Positions 34,621-43,206 of a stretch of DNA of 64,000 nucleotides are shown piece after piece. This DNA comes from Endozoicomonas sp965208385 (GTDB lineage Bacteria; Pseudomonadota; Gammaproteobacteria; Pseudomonadales; Endozoicomonadaceae). Both the position numbers and the translations under genes were made by a program. Below the pieces are notes generated by a model. The model was not told the origin of the DNA. It did no database searches and saw only the letters and a program-made list of their open reading frames with translations. Where the stretch lies: the NCBI GenBank assembly GCA_965208385.1, contig CBDBOO010000098.1:248001-312000 (forward strand), in the 5' to 3' direction. The first letter of the stretch is position 1. Each line of letters begins with the position of its first letter.

Positions 34621-37600
34621 CTATATTCCAGCACTCCACCGGTTAGAAAGAGCTTCAGCCTGCTGCAAACAAAGCTCTATAGCACCCTTAGCGTCATCCG
34701 GTGGGTACTTCCACTTTCGCAGAGCCCGACGAATCAGGTTACGCAGCTTAGCTCGCACACTGTCCCGCACCTGCCAGTCCACTGTCGTACTTTTACGCAG
34801 TTGCGCCGTTACGTACTTGGCCAACTCCCGCAGGTTACTATCACCCAGCTCCTTCACGGCAGATTCGTTCTGTATCAACGCACGATAGAAGGCAATTTCA
34901 TCAGGATTGAGACCTGACTTCTCTGCCAGCTCTGCATCCTCTGCCATATCCTTGGCCATCTTGATCAGTTCTTCGATCACCTGGGCTGTTTCAATGGCGC
35001 GGTTATGGTACTTGCGCAGGGTTTCCATGATGCGATCTGAGTATTTTTTCTCAGACACTACATCGGTTTTCATCCGGGCCTTAACCTCATCCCTCAGCAG
35101 TTTTTCCAGCAACTCAACCGCCAGATTCTTCTCGGGCATATTGGCCACGTCTTCCATAAACTCTGGTGACAGCAGGCCAATATTAGGGCGATCCAGCCCC
35201 ACCAGTTCGAAAATATCATCCACGCCTTCAGCAATAATGGCGTTGTCGATAATTTGTTTCAGAGCCGAATTTTTTTCTTCATCGGTCCGGCGCTTATCAA
35301 CACTGGTGTATTTGCTGATGGCATTTTTTACCGCCGCTAGAAAGGCAATTTCCTTCTTCAGTGGCTCTGCTTCATCCAGTGTGCTGCACAGGGTATAGGC
35401 TTTGCTGATCGCCGCCATGACATCCAGAAAACGTTTCTTACCGTCCAGCTCTCCAGATGCGCCCACCAAAGCAAGAATATGCCCCATAGCACCAGGAAGT
35501 AGTTGGAGCGCATCGGTTTCAAAACGGCTGTAATCAAATGCCTTGCCCGCTACTGGCGTAGCAAACATACCCTGCACCACATCCATCTTTTCCAGCAGAA
35601 TGGCGAAGGCTTCATGGGCATCGTGAGTGGGCTGACCTTTACCTTGTGAACCAGTGTACGTTTTCAACGCTTGTTTCAGTTCGTTGGCAATGCCGATGTA
35701 ATCCACCACCAGACCACCGGGTTTGTCTTTAAACACCCGGTTCACCCGTGCGATGGCCTGCATCAGGTTGTGGCCTTTCATGGGTTTGTCGATATACATG
35801 GTGTGGCAATTGGGGGCATCAAAACCGGTGAGCCACATATCCCGCACAATCACCAGTTGCAGCGGATCGTTCACATCCTTAAAGCGTTTTTCGAACAGCT
35901 TCTTGGTTTCTTTGTTATAGATATGAGGCTGCAGCTTCTCCTTATCGGAAGCAGAACCCGTCATCACAACCTTGATGGCACCTTTGGCTGTATCGTTGTC
36001 ATGCCATTCCGGTTTCAGGGCAATAATAGCGTTGTAAGTGTCTACACAGATTTCCCGGCTCATACTGACGATCATCGCCTTACCGGGCATAGTGCTTATG
36101 CGATTTTCAAAGTGCACCACCAGATCCTTTGCGATCTGCTCTATACGAGGTTCACTGCCCACCAGTTTTTCCAGCGCAGCCCACTTGGATTTGGTCTGTT
36201 CCTGAACCGAGGTGTCTTCGTCTTCTATGACTTCATCCACTTCATCATTCAGGGCTTCAATCTCGTCCTGTTTGATATCCAGCTTCGCCAGACGGGATTC
36301 ATAGTAGATAGGTACTGTAGCGCCGTCATCCACAGCATCCTGAATATCGTAAATGGAGACATAATCACCAAACACAGCACGAGTGTCTTTGTCGGCAGAA
36401 TCAATGGGCGTGCCGGTAAAACCAATAAACGACGCTTTTGGCAAAGCATCCCGCATATGTTTGGAGTAACCGAAAGTGTACTTGCCGGTTTTACGATTGA
36501 ACTTTGCCTTGTCGCCGTACTGGCTGCGATGGGCTTCATCGCTGACTACGACTATGTTGTGGCGAGTACTTAATACAGGGTGACTGGTCTCTTCCACCAG
36601 CAAAGCAAATTTCTGAACCGTGGTAAAAACAATGCCGCCCGATTGCCGAGACGCCAGAATCTCCCGCAGGTCATCCCGGTCAGCTGCCTGGATGGGCGTT
36701 TGTTTGAGGGTTTCCGCAGCCATTCCAAAGGTATTGTATAACTGACCATCCAGATCATTTCGATCAGTCACCACCACAATGGTCGGGTTATTCATCTCTG
36801 GCTGTGCCAGCAGCTTTCCGGCATAACAGACCATAGAGATAGATTTACCGGAACCCTGTGTATGCCACACCACACCGGCCTTACCGGAGCCGGGAACCAC
36901 TTTTTTTCCATAGCTCGCACGAGGTTCTGCAACGCTGTTTGGGTCGTCCTGCCGGGCTGCAATCACAGTCGCCTTTACCGCTTCACGCACCGCATGGAAC
37001 TGATGATAACCGGCTATTTTTTTGATGATAGCGCCTGCGGCGGGTGTATCAGAAGAGCCGCCATCAGTCTCAAACAACACAAAGTGGCGAATATAATCCA
37101 GAAACAATTCCGGTTTGAAAAAACCTTTGATCAGGGTTTCCAGGTGGTACTCAAACAGCGGTTTGTCATTTTCATTCTCAATGGTTCGCCAGGGCAGAAA
37201 GCGTTCTTTATTAGCGGTGAGAGAACCCACTCTGGCATTCAAACCATCACTCACCACCAGAGCTTCGTTAAATACAAACAGGTCGGAGATTTCTTCTTTA
37301 TAAGTTTGCAGCTGTTGGTAGGCCGACCAGATATCCGCGTTGCTGTCTGCCGGATTCTTCAGCTCAAGCACCGCCAGCGGCAGGCCATTGATAAACACAA
37401 TCACATCAGGGCGGCGTAAGCCCTTGGCACCAGAAATTGTATATTGGTTAACCACCAGAAACTGGTTGTTGCCTACTGTTGTAAAATCCACCAGCTGCAC
37501 ATAGTCCGTTTTAGTTTTGCCCTCGATTTTGAATTCAACCTTCACCCCTTCCAGTAACAGCTGGTGGAAGGCTTTGTTGTTTTTAATCAGGATGGGTGTT

Positions 37601-37827
37601 TCCGGCTTGGTTATCTGTACCGCTACCTGCTCCAGCGTGACCAATGGAATATGTGGGTTGATGATCTGAAGCTGGTGGATTAATCGGCTTTGCAGAACAA
37701 TCTGTCGGTAGTCATTGCGTTCTGATGTATCACCGTCCGGTGCAATGTCATAGCCGCAGACATAGCTGTAGCCGATGCCTTGAAACCACTCCAGACAGAG
37801 TTCTTCCAGTTGATCTTCGGTGATCAT
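34621..37827 (-). CDS. hsdR: Type I restriction enzyme R subunit (HsdR)
   Basis: This is the ATP-dependent translocase and nuclease subunit of the type I restriction-modification complex. It is 1068 aa and intact. The N-terminal PD-(D/E)xK nuclease has D141 (RRPDVIVF) and E155-L-K157 (LAVLELKN). The SF2 motor has Walker A HTQGSGKSISM (about 322-332), VVSDEAHRSQYG, FIGFTGTPI, and the late motif QAIARVNRVFKDKPGG. The helical C-terminus binds HsdM/HsdS. Its AAGGAG site directly follows the original stop codon of the decayed AlbA_2-type gene upstream, so it belonged to that operon. Full restriction should be possible, since hsdM and hsdS also look intact. Confidence 0.96.
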   Translation of the reverse strand: MITEDQLEELCLEWFQGIGYSYVCGYDIAPDGDTSERNDYRQIVLQSRLIHQLQIINPHIPLVTLEQVAVQITKPETPILIKNNKAFHQLLLEGVKVEFKIEGKTKTDYVQLVDFTTVGNNQFLVVNQYTISGAKGLRRPDVIVFINGLPLAVLELKNPADSNADIWSAYQQLQTYKEEISDLFVFNEALVVSDGLNARVGSLTANKERFLPWRTIENENDKPLFEYHLETLIKGFFKPELFLDYIRHFVLFETDGGSSDTPAAGAIIKKIAGYHQFHAVREAVKATVIAARQDDPNSVAEPRASYGKKVVPGSGKAGVVWHTQGSGKSISMVCYAGKLLAQPEMNNPTIVVVTDRNDLDGQLYNTFGMAAETLKQTPIQAADRDDLREILASRQSGGIVFTTVQKFALLVEETSHPVLSTRHNIVVVSDEAHRSQYGDKAKFNRKTGKYTFGYSKHMRDALPKASFIGFTGTPIDSADKDTRAVFGDYVSIYDIQDAVDDGATVPIYYESRLAKLDIKQDEIEALNDEVDEVIEDEDTSVQEQTKSKWAALEKLVGSEPRIEQIAKDLVVHFENRISTMPGKAMIVSMSREICVDTYNAIIALKPEWHDNDTAKGAIKVVMTGSASDKEKLQPHIYNKETKKLFEKRFKDVNDPLQLVIVRDMWLTGFDAPNCHTMYIDKPMKGHNLMQAIARVNRVFKDKPGGLVVDYIGIANELKQALKTYTGSQGKGQPTHDAHEAFAILLEKMDVVQGMFATPVAGKAFDYSRFETDALQLLPGAMGHILALVGASGELDGKKRFLDVMAAISKAYTLCSTLDEAEPLKKEIAFLAAVKNAISKYTSVDKRRTDEEKNSALKQIIDNAIIAEGVDDIFELVGLDRPNIGLLSPEFMEDVANMPEKNLAVELLEKLLRDEVKARMKTDVVSEKKYSDRIMETLRKYHNRAIETAQVIEELIKMAKDMAEDAELAEKSGLNPDEIAFYRALIQNESAVKELGDSNLRELAKYVTAQLRKSTTVDWQVRDSVRAKLRNLIRRALRKWKYPPDDAKGAIELCLQQAEALSNRWSAGI

Positions 37828-37837
37828 TAATACTCCT

Positions 37838-39766
37838 TATCGATCTCTGAACCGATTGTAGTGATATAGGCCTGCTGGGGATGCGTTGGGTTTGGTTTGG
37901 TACAACAGCCGTATCAGGTGTTCTTTTATCAATGGTTGTAAGTAGTTTTTGCGCAGAGAATCACCCGCTACGATTGAGCAGATGTTTCCAGCTCATCCAA
38001 GCTGGAGGGGGCGATGGTGGGAACACATTTCCAGAATGGCCTTCCGCACGTCGGCTTTTGGGGTTTTGCCTTCTAGTACGCAACTGGGCAGCGCCAGTAG
38101 TTCTGCCAGTTGTTCAGTCAAATGCCCGGAGCTATGAAGTCAAATGTCCGGAGCTATCCGTGACAAATGCCCGGAGCTATCTATCCAGAAGCTTCAGACG
38201 TTTGGCTCCGGGTTTTTTGGAAAACTCCAGCCGGGTCAGTTCCAGAAGAGTATCTTCCACCATGGCTTCGGACAGGAAATAAATAGTGCCTCGTCCGCTA
38301 CCGGATTGAAAAATAAGGTTTTTTTCAGCAAGCCTGGCAAGTAAAACGGACAGGTCACGTGGGTGGATGTTGAGAATAGACATCATTCGGGCATGATCGA
38401 TGGTCTTTTCAATATGAGCCGTAACCAGAACCAGCCGCTCCTGATCATTCAGAGAATTGAACGTCTCCATACCCAACAGGTCCCGCAGGTGTTCCAGAAT
38501 TTCATTAGGTACCAGGCTCAGGGTATGCAGCTCAAGTAGTGTCTGTTCGTTAGGGTGAGTTTTTTGCTTTAACAGGGGCTTACGCCAGTGCTGACTATTC
38601 CAGCCATCAAAGATTTTTGGCAAACCTGAGCCTGCGTTTTCACCCAACCCCACAAAACGGAACATATCCTGCAAAGAGCGGTTGCGGCAGTCACTGGTTC
38701 CTCCGGCCACAGCTTCTTCGATAGAAACTCTCATATCACCAGGGTTGCGAAATCCAAACATGTCCGGGCGCTTAACGATCAGGACAGAGACTCTGCCGGT
38801 ATAATCTCCGTGTACAAGCGAGTTGACTAAAGCCTCACGCAGAGCCTTGTGGACCAGCGTGTCATCCTGCCTTTGATCTCCTTCAAGTACAAAAGGAATT
38901 TTCAGGTCGGTGGTCAGTTTACGAATCACCTTCTGATAAAAATCGAAGAGATTACCTGACCAGCTGCCATCAGGTACCAGGCGGTCAATCCAGCGTGCTT
39001 CGGTTTTCGCTTCCGGGCGCTCCTGATAATCGACCATGTAATGGGGGAAGGCTTCTTTAATGGGGCGATATGTCCCAAACATCAACAAGCCTGCACGGGT
39101 TAAGCCACTATTACCTGTTTCGCGATCTTTGCCCCAGGCACCGACCTGATAGAGAAACTCTTGAGCGTCGACTTTATTCCACGGGTGATCTGGCTGGCGG
39201 GCGCTGTACATGTTGCGGTAAGCGGCAAAACTATCAAAATCCAGATCATCCAGACCATAACCTTTTAGAATTTCGGCATCCCGACTCTCCTCCACCTGTT
39301 CAGCCATCATTCGTCGAACTGCTTCTTCACCAAGCTTAATGTCACCGCTGTTGAGGCGGCAAAAAGTCCCTGTTATGGGGTTGCCGTTCAAATAGAGGGG
39401 TTTCTGTTTTCGATTGGCAGGTGGCACATGGATCTGGATCAGGGATTTACCATCAATCTCAAGAATTTTAACCCATCGTTCCCGCAATATATTCGCGCTG
39501 ACTTTTTGTGGATTATTGAGATTGTTCCAGAGATCATCGAGTACCTTCTGTGTGTTCTCAATGCCTTTGAGCTCAAAGGTGCGGTCTGAACGTTCTTTCA
39601 GTCCCAGAAAAATATCACCGCCACTGGTATTGGCAAAAGCGCTGTAGGTTTCCCACATATCCTTGGGGAGTGCGCCTTTGCCGTCGCGTCCCTGTGCCAG
39701 CTTGCACTCCACATCCACGCTTTCCTGCATGGCGGCGATATCTTCGAGGGTTTCGATAATCAGCAT
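37838..39766 (-). pseudogene. AlbA_2 (Schlafen-type) ATP-binding protein gene 2, with decayed C-terminal region
   Basis: The first 529 codons (39766 to 38177) are open: an AlbA_2/Slfn domain (ESVDVECKLAQGRDGKGALP, FANTSGGDIFLGLKE), then an HATPase-like domain (LREALVNSLVHGDYTG, GFRNPGDMRVS, GENAGSGLPKIF) and a winged helix. The reading ends at a TAG made by a 4-bp duplication (GATAGATAG). Downstream, the family's usual tail is recognisable in shifted frames: SSGHL repeats, EQLAELLALPSCVLEGKT, and LRKNYLQPLIKEHLIRLLYQ, ending in a TAA at 37838 just before the hsdR ribosome site. At least three further indels occur there. The N-terminal part may still make a protein; the C-terminal DNA-binding tail is lost. 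Confidence 0.85.
38119..38180 (-). repeat. Three 17-bp repeats in the AlbA_2 tail
   Basis: CAAATGCCCGGAGCTAT occurs at 38119, 38141 (one change) and 38164, spaced 22 and 23 bases. On the coding strand it encodes SSGHL-type repeats. The spacing is not a multiple of three, so the repeats are out of frame with each other now. Confidence 0.9.
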
Positions 39767-39860
39767 TCAAGTTCCGATTGGTTTATAAACAGGCTTATAA
39801 GCAGGCTTATCAATATCCGACAGCGGCTATGTTACCGCCTAAACAGCCTGATGTAACAGG

Positions 39861-41406
39861 GCTCAGGTTTAGAGTTTTAAAAACACGAACGTTCGGAAAA
39901 ATATTTTAAGTGAGCGCAATCAAAACCATCAGGCACCCAACGGGAGCTTGTTTAAATCAGTAAAATAGCTGGGTCTGCGTTCGGTTATGCTGCTTTCGGT
40001 AGAATATCATCCGAACGTTCGTTCAGATTCGGCAATTCCAGCTCTAATTTTTGCTCATATCGGTTCCAGCAGTCACGAATTCGAAACTGAGGAATAATCC
40101 AAAACAGCGCACGCCTAAGCATTCCGGCTGTGACGGTATCAGGATGTCTCCAGGGGGTTTTGGCTACCTCAATAGCTGCTGAATTTTTACAAATGGTCAA
40201 TAATTGCATCAGTGCATAACCCGCCATTTTAATATGCATCCATCGTAGCAGCGTTCTGAGCTTCCGTTGCCATAAATGCTTGCACCCAAACTCGTGTTTA
40301 AGTTGCTGAAACATTGGCTCTATAGGCCATCTGAGCGAGTAGGCTAATAGCACCTCATGGGCTTCCAAATCCGGATTGGTTGAGAGAAATAATTTGGTTT
40401 CTGTTTGTCCTTTGTCGTTTTCAAAACGACTCCAGACGACACGGACAATGCGCCCTTTCAGAAAACGGGCGCGGCAAATACAGGACCGAAAAGAGACTGT
40501 CCGGTATTTTCTGTAAAGCCAAATAGTCATTGTGGTCTCTGGTAACTTCTCGACTTCTTCAGACGTCATTTTCACACCGTACTTACGCTTGCGCCCTTTC
40601 CTTTTAATGGGTGAAGGAGGAAAGGCTTCGAAAGGGAGAGCATAGAGCGCTCGATTTTTGGGTATATGACCAATGACCTCATATCCTAGTTCGAGTGCGG
40701 GTTGCATCATAGTGTGATTCATAAACCAGCAGTCAGTGAGCAGTCGCAATGACCGATCCTGAAGAGTCTGTCGTACAGACTTAAGCATCGCTTTGGCAAT
40801 TTTAAGCTTGCTGATGTTGCCTGATTTGGGCGATGGAAAAGCCATGACAGGAATGGCGGTATGCACTTTGTCAGATGGCCGCTGAAAAGCAATCGCCAGA
40901 AAAACCCAGCATTGACCGAGAATATAAACACTCCGATTCTTTTTCTTGCCGTGTTGGTGATGTATTCGGCATGCAGGTGCTTCGCCAGAACAGCGTTCAA
41001 GTGTCAGGTCGTCGAGGATAATAGGAATAGTCTGACCGTCAGGCACTTTGGAACTGACCAATAATATCAGGCGATGCGCTAGATCTCGCCAACGCCACAA
41101 GCCCTGAGAAACCCAGTGATGATAGCTGCTCCAAACATTTTCGTAGTGAACCATCAGGAGAGCCTGTGTAAGAAAGCCTTCGCCGGAAACCATGCTGCCC
41201 AGAAGCAATTCACAGAACGTTGGTGCAGCAAGTGACGATAGTGCACCGACAAGGAATGTCGTATATAAGGAAAGCTCCCGGAGGATAATTTTCTGTTCTG
41301 AGGTGAGCATGGCAACCGCTTCTTCGTAATGGGTGAAGCGGTTGTTTGAACTTATTTGCGTTAAAAAAATACGAAACTATCGTACTTATAATTCTCTAAA
41401 CCCGAG
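39861..41406 (-). mobile_element. IS4-like insertion sequence (1546 bp)
   Basis: The ends are CTCAGGTTTAGAG and CTCTAAACCCGAG (12 of 13 bases complementary). The 8-bp direct repeat TAACAGGG flanks it (39853-39860 and 41407-41414). It sits between the rhuM remnant and the second AlbA_2 gene in the type I locus. Confidence 0.9.
39985..41310 (-). CDS. DDE transposase of the IS4/IS701-like group
   Basis: This is an intact 441-aa transposase. The DDE core is visible as IPIILDDLTLERCSG (first Asp), LRLLTDCWFMN (second Asp) and LRWPIEPMFQQLKHEFG (Glu, with the YREK-like region). The N-terminal part (FLVGALSSLAAPTFCELLLG) is helical, and HHQHGKKKNRSVYILGQCWV is typical of the DDE_5-like group. The exact family (IS4 versus IS701) is uncertain. 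It is the only gene of the element at 39861-41406. Confidence 0.88.
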   Translation of the reverse strand: MLTSEQKIILRELSLYTTFLVGALSSLAAPTFCELLLGSMVSGEGFLTQALLMVHYENVWSSYHHWVSQGLWRWRDLAHRLILLVSSKVPDGQTIPIILDDLTLERCSGEAPACRIHHQHGKKKNRSVYILGQCWVFLAIAFQRPSDKVHTAIPVMAFPSPKSGNISKLKIAKAMLKSVRQTLQDRSLRLLTDCWFMNHTMMQPALELGYEVIGHIPKNRALYALPFEAFPPSPIKRKGRKRKYGVKMTSEEVEKLPETTMTIWLYRKYRTVSFRSCICRARFLKGRIVRVVWSRFENDKGQTETKLFLSTNPDLEAHEVLLAYSLRWPIEPMFQQLKHEFGCKHLWQRKLRTLLRWMHIKMAGYALMQLLTICKNSAAIEVAKTPWRHPDTVTAGMLRRALFWIIPQFRIRDCWNRYEQKLELELPNLNERSDDILPKAA

Positions 41407-41414
41407 TAACAGGG

Positions 41415-41680
41415 AATCCACGGAGATAATCACATCCAGATTGAAGCACTGAATCTGATAGGTTTGCCATTGTCGGCAGTGTGTGCATATTTTGCACACA
41501 CTGAATCCCGCTCCAGTTCGCCCTCCTTGAACACACTATTAATGGGCTTGGTGATCACCAACGTTCACGTCTGAACAGGGCATAAATCCGGGCTTGAGAC
41601 AGCCAGATGGTCTTCTTGTCTGGCATCTGAACCTGTCCGTCTCCGGACTGAAAAATCCGGATATCGGCGGAGTCAGACAT
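41415..41680 (-). pseudogene. rhuM-family remnant downstream of hsdS
   Basis: The ATG at 41680 overlaps the last codons of hsdS. The first 41 codons read MSDSADIRIFQSGDGQVQMP, then TIWLSQARIYALFRRERW, a RhuM-type N-terminus, before a TGA. After the stop the same family continues in a shifted frame: ITKPINSVFKEGELERDS, then AKYAHTADNGK, then (shifted again) YQIQCFNLDVIISVD. The rest is deleted up to the IS insertion. RhuM genes are common passengers of type I restriction loci. A perfect 10-bp-arm hairpin (41478-41502) lies inside. Confidence 0.85.
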
Positions 41681-43127
41681 GGGGTTGCTCCTGTGGGGTG
41701 GTCATCTCGCCGGAGAGGAGTTTGGGGAGGAGGGTGTCTCTTATATGCTCCAGAGAAAAAGTTTCATCTGTATTTTTAGATATTCCAGCTTGTAGTGAAT
41801 TAACTACATCCTGAAACCTATTAGAAATATCTTTGCCTGGAGCGACTAACTCTATCTTCCTCAAATTCGTAACTGGTTTGGCAATAGATGGAACGCCTAC
41901 TTGGGACTTATGAGCTAATAGCTCATGCTGACCGATACGAGACTTAAAATAGAAAATCAAAAACAGTGGTGAAACAACGTCTTTGTTCGGTCTGATAAAA
42001 CACTGACTCTGTGATGCAATATATCGTTCATATTTTGATTCTTCGGGAATTATACTTACCTGACCTAATGTTCCACGATGAGTAATGACAATATCGCCTC
42101 GAAAGACATTGGATTTACTCAATTTATTAGCATGTTCATAGGTGATAAATCTGTTATCGCCATCTGTCAGTATTGTTCCTTTGAGTTGCTGACCGTTGAT
42201 AATTGGTACGCCTGCATCAACAAATGTTTCTACTTTGATGTTTGAACCAAATGGTCCCATAGCAACAGTTGTAGAAAGATCATTTATAGTTTTTACTCCC
42301 CACCCCTCCGGAATCTCCCCCAACTCCGACTCAATCAAAGCATCCGGAAACAGCGCAGCGGTGGTTTTCAGCTGCTCAATCTGTTCTGAATCCAGCTGTT
42401 CCAGCTCATCTAACGACTTACTGCTGATGGCGCACATGGCTGCCTGTTCAACGAAAATTGCTCCTGCATTTTCGTCACTTCCGCCATCCATGGCGGTCGC
42501 GCGTCTTGCCCATTCTTCTTTGGCGGCGATTTTGGCGCGGGTGGGTTCAAAATCCACAAACCAGCTTTTGAAAATGGCCTGAGCGATTTGTTCGAGGGTT
42601 TGGTTGGTTTGGCGGTTGAGTTCGATTTTGTCGTCGAGATCTTTAAGGTTTTTTGCAATGTACCTTTGAATGTTTAAAGGAGGTAGCCGAAATCGAAAAT
42701 TTCGCATCAACTTTAAAGATACATTTTTTATCGTTGAGCCAGTGGCAAGAGAATTGATGTAATCTTGAAAGAGTTTGCTAGTGACGACATAGCGAATAAA
42801 ATGTTTATCTACATCATCTTTCACATTGAAATAACAAGCACTTTTTCCAAGAAATACCTTTTCACCATTGTACAATCCAACATTACCGATAGTTCCGTTA
42901 ATAGAAACTAAAATAGTCCGGTCATTGAGTTCTTTCTTATGCCTTAAATATTCTGCTTTGCTAGCCCGTTTGGTTTTTTCATCTATGGTTATTTTTCCGT
43001 TGCCCAGATTATTACCGTTGATGAAATAGTAGTCACCATTCTCATCATATTTAGGTGTACCATGCAGCCCGTCGCCAAGCTTTGTTGTTACATCTTCTAA
43101 CCTTACTTCTGGCCACTCAGACTTCAT
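41673..43127 (-). CDS. hsdS: Type I restriction enzyme specificity subunit (HsdS)
   Basis: This subunit sets the DNA sequence recognised by the type I complex. It is 484 aa with two target-recognition domains: the first begins EWPEVRLEDVTTKLGDGLHG and ends with the central conserved helix (NIQRYIAKNLKDLDDKIELN), the second begins ELGEIPEGWGVKTINDLSTT and ends with the second conserved helix. The central part FKSWFVDFEPTRAK is diagnostic. The start overlaps a 29-codon reading frame that repeats the end of hsdM, and the stop overlaps the rhuM remnant. It appears intact; the recognition sequence cannot be read from the gene. Confidence 0.95.
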   Translation of the reverse strand: MKSEWPEVRLEDVTTKLGDGLHGTPKYDENGDYYFINGNNLGNGKITIDEKTKRASKAEYLRHKKELNDRTILVSINGTIGNVGLYNGEKVFLGKSACYFNVKDDVDKHFIRYVVTSKLFQDYINSLATGSTIKNVSLKLMRNFRFRLPPLNIQRYIAKNLKDLDDKIELNRQTNQTLEQIAQAIFKSWFVDFEPTRAKIAAKEEWARRATAMDGGSDENAGAIFVEQAAMCAISSKSLDELEQLDSEQIEQLKTTAALFPDALIESELGEIPEGWGVKTINDLSTTVAMGPFGSNIKVETFVDAGVPIINGQQLKGTILTDGDNRFITYEHANKLSKSNVFRGDIVITHRGTLGQVSIIPEESKYERYIASQSQCFIRPNKDVVSPLFLIFYFKSRIGQHELLAHKSQVGVPSIAKPVTNLRKIELVAPGKDISNRFQDVVNSLQAGISKNTDETFSLEHIRDTLLPKLLSGEMTTPQEQPHV

Positions 43128-43206
43128 AACCCAACCCCGCCAAATTCACCTTAATCTCAGCTTCCAACCGATCCGACTCCGTACACAGCATCAACCAACT
43201 CTTCAT
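43117..43206 (-). CDS. 29-codon frame made from a duplicated hsdM tail, coupling AlbA_2 and hsdS
   Basis: It starts with an ATG overlapping the AlbA_2 stop (ATGA) and ends with a TGA that overlaps the hsdS start by 11 bases. Its last 21 codons (ESDRLEAEIKVNLAGLGYEV) repeat the C-terminus of HsdM (ESDRLEAEIKVNLAGLGYEL). The real hsdM end overlaps the AlbA_2 start in the same 11-base way. The likely explanation is that the AlbA_2 gene entered the hsdM-hsdS junction with duplication of about 60 bp, and the spare tail now serves for translational re-initiation onto hsdS. The peptide itself probably has no function. Confidence 0.6.
   Translation of the reverse strand: MKSWLMLCTESDRLEAEIKVNLAGLGYEV

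Noticed and set aside
35671..36573. 300-codon open frame on the plus strand
   Set aside because: It is antisense to hsdR, whose helicase motifs are on the other strand.
38119..38180. Three 17-bp repeats at 22-23 bp spacing, looking like a tiny CRISPR array
   Set aside because: The 'spacers' are only 5-6 bases, no cas genes are present, and the repeats encode the SSGHL linker of the AlbA_2 protein.
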